Both the position numbers and the translations under genes were made by a program. A DNA stretch of 64,000 nt from NCBI GenBank assembly GCA_023399155.1, contig JAEWQP010000006.1, forward strand, positions 186,001 through 250,000. The letters are read 5' to 3'. The stretch is from Verrucomicrobiota bacterium (GTDB taxonomy: Bacteria; Verrucomicrobiota; Verrucomicrobiia; Opitutales; Opitutaceae). The notes below the pieces were generated by a model. It ran no database searches. It had not been told where the DNA came from and worked only from the letters and a program-made list of their open reading frames with translations. This document shows positions 61,280 to 64,000 of the stretch, in pieces. The first letter of the stretch is position 1. Each line of letters starts with the position of its first letter.

Positions 61280-62326
61280 ATGAAGAAGGATTACAAGATC
61301 GGAATCGTCGGCGCCACCGGCGCCGTCGGTCAAGAGCTTACCCGGTTGCTCATCGAGCGGCAGTTCCCCGCCGCCGAGGTGCGACTCCTTGCCTCCGCGA
61401 GATCCGCGGGCAAGACCGTCAAATTCGGCACCAAGGACGTCGTGATCCAGGAAGCGAAGCCCGGGGCCTTCGCCGGGCTCGATCTCGCCTTTTTCGCCGC
61501 AGGCGGCTCGGTCACCCGTGCCCTCGCCGCGGATGCGGTCAAGTCCGGCTGCACGGTCATCGACAAGAGTTCGGCGCTGCGCATGGAGCCGGATGTCCCG
61601 CTCGTCATTCCCGAGATCAATCCGCAGGAACTCCTCCGCCACAAGGGCATCATCGCCAATCCCAACTGCTCCACCGCCGTCGCGCTCATGGGCCTGTGGC
61701 CGCTGCACGTGGCGTTTGGCGTCAGGCGCGTGATCTTCGCCACCTACCAGTCCGTCTCCGGGACCGGCGCCGAGGCGGTGAAGGAACTCGCCAGCCAGGT
61801 GCGTGCCCTGCAGGTGGGCGAGCCGGTGGAGAAGAAGGTCTATCCCTACCAGATCGCCTTCAACTGCATCCCGCACATCGATACGTTCGGCGCCGACGGC
61901 TACACCGGCGAGGAGAACAAGATGATGATCGAGAGCCGCAAGATCATGGGCCTGCCGGACCTGCGTGTATCCGCGACATGCGTACGCGTGCCGGTCGTGC
62001 AGGCGCATTCGATCGCCGTCAGCGCCGAGTTCGAGCGACCGGTCGACCTCGCGAAGGCGCGCGAGGCCATCGCGGCCTTCCCGGGCGCCGAGTTGGTCGA
62101 CGACGTGGCCAACAAGAAGTATCCGACGCCGCTTGATTTCACCCGCAAGGTGAAGTGCGGCGTGGGCCGCCTGCGCCTGGACACGGCGTTCGACAACGGA
62201 CTCTCCTTCTGGGTCAGCGGCGACAATCTCTGGAAGGGCGCCGCACTCAACGCGGTCCAGAATGCGGAGTGGATGATCGCACACGACGCGCTCAAGCCGC
62301 GCACGCCCGCGCTCGCCACCGCCTGA
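61280..62326 (+). CDS. asd: aspartate-semialdehyde dehydrogenase
   Basis: Reduces aspartyl phosphate to aspartate semialdehyde, for lysine, threonine, methionine and diaminopimelate (cell wall) synthesis. The 348-residue protein has GIVGATGAVGQELTRLL, the catalytic Cys in IIANPNCSTAVALMGLWPLH, YQSVSGTGAEAVKEL, and VRVPVVQAHSIAVSAEFERPV. The ATG at 61280 (MKKDYKIGIVG) is the family start; there is no Shine-Dalgarno site. Its start lies within 30 bases of the divergent L,D-transpeptidase start, so the two genes' leaders must share or overlap their promoters. A strong terminator follows. Confidence 0.95.
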   Translation: MKKDYKIGIVGATGAVGQELTRLLIERQFPAAEVRLLASARSAGKTVKFGTKDVVIQEAKPGAFAGLDLAFFAAGGSVTRALAADAVKSGCTVIDKSSALRMEPDVPLVIPEINPQELLRHKGIIANPNCSTAVALMGLWPLHVAFGVRRVIFATYQSVSGTGAEAVKELASQVRALQVGEPVEKKVYPYQIAFNCIPHIDTFGADGYTGEENKMMIESRKIMGLPDLRVSATCVRVPVVQAHSIAVSAEFERPVDLAKAREAIAAFPGAELVDDVANKKYPTPLDFTRKVKCGVGRLRLDTAFDNGLSFWVSGDNLWKGAALNAVQNAEWMIAHDALKPRTPALATA

Positions 62327-62344
62327 TTCTGCTCCGCCCGCACG

Positions 62345-62395
62345 AACGGCGCCCGGATCGCGACACCGTGTCGTGCCGGGCGCCGTTTGCTTTTC
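62345..62395 (+). terminator. rho-independent terminator of asd
   Basis: AACGGCGCCCGG (62345-62356) pairs perfectly with CCGGGCGCCGTT (62376-62387), with a further inner CGACAC/GTGTCG stem, followed by TTTGCTTTTC. It lies 18 bases after the asd stop. Confidence 0.88.
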
Positions 62396-62685
62396 GGCGC
62401 GAGCCCATGGCCGGGGAGGGGCGCGACCTTCGGGCGCCGCTTCGCCCGTGCGTCCGCAGTGCGTCGCAGCGCTCGCGAAGAGATAGTCCGACCGGGCAGA
62501 AGTAAGGAGCGGCGCCGCGTGTCATGCATCGCCACGCCACGTCACGCGCGGTCTTCGCCAAAACCTGAGAACCCGCGGCCGTGACCCCGCTTGACGCCTC
62601 GCGCGCGGCACGGTTGTCTCGAGTGCACTCGCCTGGCACACGGAGCAGTGCGGTGCCGGGCGGTCCAGCAAACCCCGCTGCACCC
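62396..62685. other. intergenic region before the DUF3857 gene
   Basis: About 290 bases with no recognisable gene or repeat. It probably contains the promoter of the DUF3857 gene, but no convincing boxes were found. Confidence 0.4.
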
Positions 62686-64000
62686 ATGACCTACCCCATA
62701 CGTTTCCGCGTGCCACGTGGCGCCTTGGCGCACCTGCGTGGCCTGGCCCGCTTGACCGTGCGCGCCGTTGGCCTCATTGCCGTCGGTGCCGTCGTTATCG
62801 GCGCGACCCCCGCGGCGCAAGGCGCTCCCAAGTGGGACCCGATCGATCCCGCGGACCTCGCGGCGACCGAATCCACCAGCAGTCCGGGCGCCGATGTGGA
62901 GATCCTCTTCGAGCGGCACACGCTTGAGCAGGATAGCTCGAGGCCCATGTTCGCGAGCGCCCTCGACCCGGATCGCTCCGAGGCCTCGACCGAGGCGTAT
63001 GTGCGGGTGAAGATCTACACGGCGAAGGGCGTGCAGGATCGAGGCAAGCTTTCGATCCCGTCGTATGGCTCGAGTCGCGTGCGCGAGGTGGTGGGCCGGG
63101 TGGTAAAGCCCGACGGCACGGTGCACGAACTGCAGAAGGAGGACATCCACGAATCCACCGTCTGGAAGAGCAAGGTTACCAAGCAGCGGGTGACGCGACT
63201 CGCGTTCCCAAATCTCGCGCCGGGGGACATCGTCGAGTACAAGTGGCGGCACGCGGGGCAGGGCGGCGGTCACGGAGGCTGGTACTTCATGCAGCAGGAG
63301 ATGCCGGTGCGGCAGTTCCAGTTCCGCGTCGCCAGCGTCTCCGAGCAGACCTTTGTCGGGTGGATGAACTGCGGCGAAGTCGAGCAATCGCGGCGGGGAG
63401 GCCTCTCGATCACGGCGCGCAATCTTCCGGCGTTCGAGGAGGAGGACTATATGCCGCCTGATCGGGAGTTCAGGAGCTGGCTCTACATGATCCAGACATG
63501 GAAGGAGACGGATGCGAAGGAGATATGGAAGACTCTGACCCGCTACTACGCGGAGGAGTATTCGTCCTCGACGGCTCCATTCGGCGCGGTGAAGGAGAAG
63601 GCCAGGGAGATCGTCGGCGATGCCACCAGCGATGAGGAGAAGCTTCGCCGGCTCTACGAGTTCTGCCAGCGGGAGATCACAAACTTCAGCTTCTTCGACA
63701 CCAAGGAGCTGCAGGCCGAACGGGAAAAGAGCCGCTCCGCCGACGATCAGTCGCCGAAGGCGACACTGGCGCGCAAGTATGGATGGACCCACGAGATCAA
63801 TGTGCTTTTCGCCAGCCTTGCTCGCGCCGTCGGGTTCGAGGTGCGCATGGCCATGAACGCCGGTATCCACGAACTCCTGAACGTCAGGACCGCACACGGC
63901 TGGGCGTTCATGAACCGACGACAGGTGGCTGTGAAGGTCGGGGACTCGTGGCGTTTCTTCTGCCCTGGCAACTATCTCGCGCCGTTCTCGATGCTCGGTT
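62686..64000 (+). CDS. exported DUF3857 / transglutaminase-fold protein (partial, runs off window)
   Basis: First 438 codons of a larger exported protein. A signal-like hydrophobic segment (about residues 28-45, VGLIAVGAVVIGATPAAQG) is followed by a DUF3857 beta domain (AYVRVKIYTAKGVQDRGKL, GRVVKPDGTVHEL, FPNLAPGDIVEYKW), and then a transglutaminase-like domain. The place of the catalytic Cys in the usual GDCKD motif reads GWTHE (about 366-370), so the transglutaminase Cys is missing and the domain may be non-catalytic. DUF3857 proteins often sit in the periplasm of Bacteroidota and Verrucomicrobiota with unknown roles. The ATG at 62686 is the first plausible start. Confidence 0.85.
   Translation, partial: MTYPIRFRVPRGALAHLRGLARLTVRAVGLIAVGAVVIGATPAAQGAPKWDPIDPADLAATESTSSPGADVEILFERHTLEQDSSRPMFASALDPDRSEASTEAYVRVKIYTAKGVQDRGKLSIPSYGSSRVREVVGRVVKPDGTVHELQKEDIHESTVWKSKVTKQRVTRLAFPNLAPGDIVEYKWRHAGQGGGHGGWYFMQQEMPVRQFQFRVASVSEQTFVGWMNCGEVEQSRRGGLSITARNLPAFEEEDYMPPDREFRSWLYMIQTWKETDAKEIWKTLTRYYAEEYSSSTAPFGAVKEKAREIVGDATSDEEKLRRLYEFCQREITNFSFFDTKELQAEREKSRSADDQSPKATLARKYGWTHEINVLFASLARAVGFEVRMAMNAGIHELLNVRTAHGWAFMNRRQVAVKVGDSWRFFCPGNYLAPFSMLG

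Overview
The window is a 64 kb piece of a high-GC bacterial chromosome carrying about 54 protein genes. No rRNA, tRNA, CRISPR array, prophage or insertion sequence could be seen. The gene content fits an Opitutaceae-like member of the Verrucomicrobiota: a GH42 beta-galactosidase, a GspB-like protein beginning MSLINDALKKAE, a histone-tailed ribbon-helix-helix protein, MeaB, an NfnAB-type transhydrogenase and a DUF3857 protein. This placement is an inference from gene content, not from a marker gene. Start codons almost never carry a Shine-Dalgarno motif.

Layout. 1-3037: two tandem SulP anion transporters on the minus strand with a 4-base GTGA overlap. 3245-6767: secG, a LolA-like exported protein, an orphan sugar-ABC ATPase, then a double ribbon-helix-helix protein with a lysine tail, a palindrome in front of it and a strong terminator behind it. 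7173-12470: GNAT protein, NudC, an exported helical protein and an exported GH42 enzyme. 12518-18087: an exported MsrA followed by two tandem exported ankyrin proteins ending in TonB-C domains. 18194-25002: a large hybrid sensor kinase, an unknown exported protein, MeaB, a DUF4105 protein and a VOC protein. 25261-28519: an SDR, then NfnB and NfnA. 28848-34918: an AddA/AddB-like helicase-nuclease pair with an ATGA overlap. 35131-40586: a lipoprotein, an EF-G-like GTPase, hemolysin III, an SPW protein and an epoxide-hydrolase-like enzyme. 40697-45179: a heme catalase-like protein, a manganese catalase, a divergent sigma factor, nadD and rsfS. 45369-48283: a DUF4412 protein, then a thioesterase, a membrane protein and a DUF2959 lipoprotein overlapped as one operon, and a small conserved protein. 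48425-51832: cmk, aroA, tyrA and an EVE gene as one minus-strand run. 51839-59329: a tiny membrane protein, HNH nuclease, YbgC-like thioesterase, GspB-like protein, FtsB-like protein, UDP-sugar pyrophosphorylase and phosphohexomutase. 59688-64000: a CHASE3-like membrane protein, an L,D-transpeptidase, asd and a DUF3857/transglutaminase-fold protein cut by the window edge.

How the genes work together. Most are housekeeping genes: export (secG), cell wall and division (L,D-transpeptidase, asd, FtsB-like, the pyrophosphorylase and mutase), aromatic amino acids and nucleotides (tyrA, aroA, cmk), NAD synthesis (nadD), ribosome dormancy (rsfS) and recombination (AddAB-like). A second theme is oxidative stress and envelope repair: exported MsrA with secreted ankyrin proteins, two unrelated catalases, and NudC.

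The most unusual structure is a set of five intergenic micro-repeat elements (26134-26223, 47841-48043, 51987-52113, 57134-57290, 60638-60700). Each uses a short tandem unit of 6-9 bases arranged as two opposing arms that could pair, and each lies just downstream of one or two stop codons, never between divergent genes. Other notable items are an EF-G-like protein with altered G3 and G4 motifs, a divergent sigma factor, divergent start codons that are 28 bases apart or overlapping at 61249-61282, and a transglutaminase-fold protein without the catalytic cysteine.
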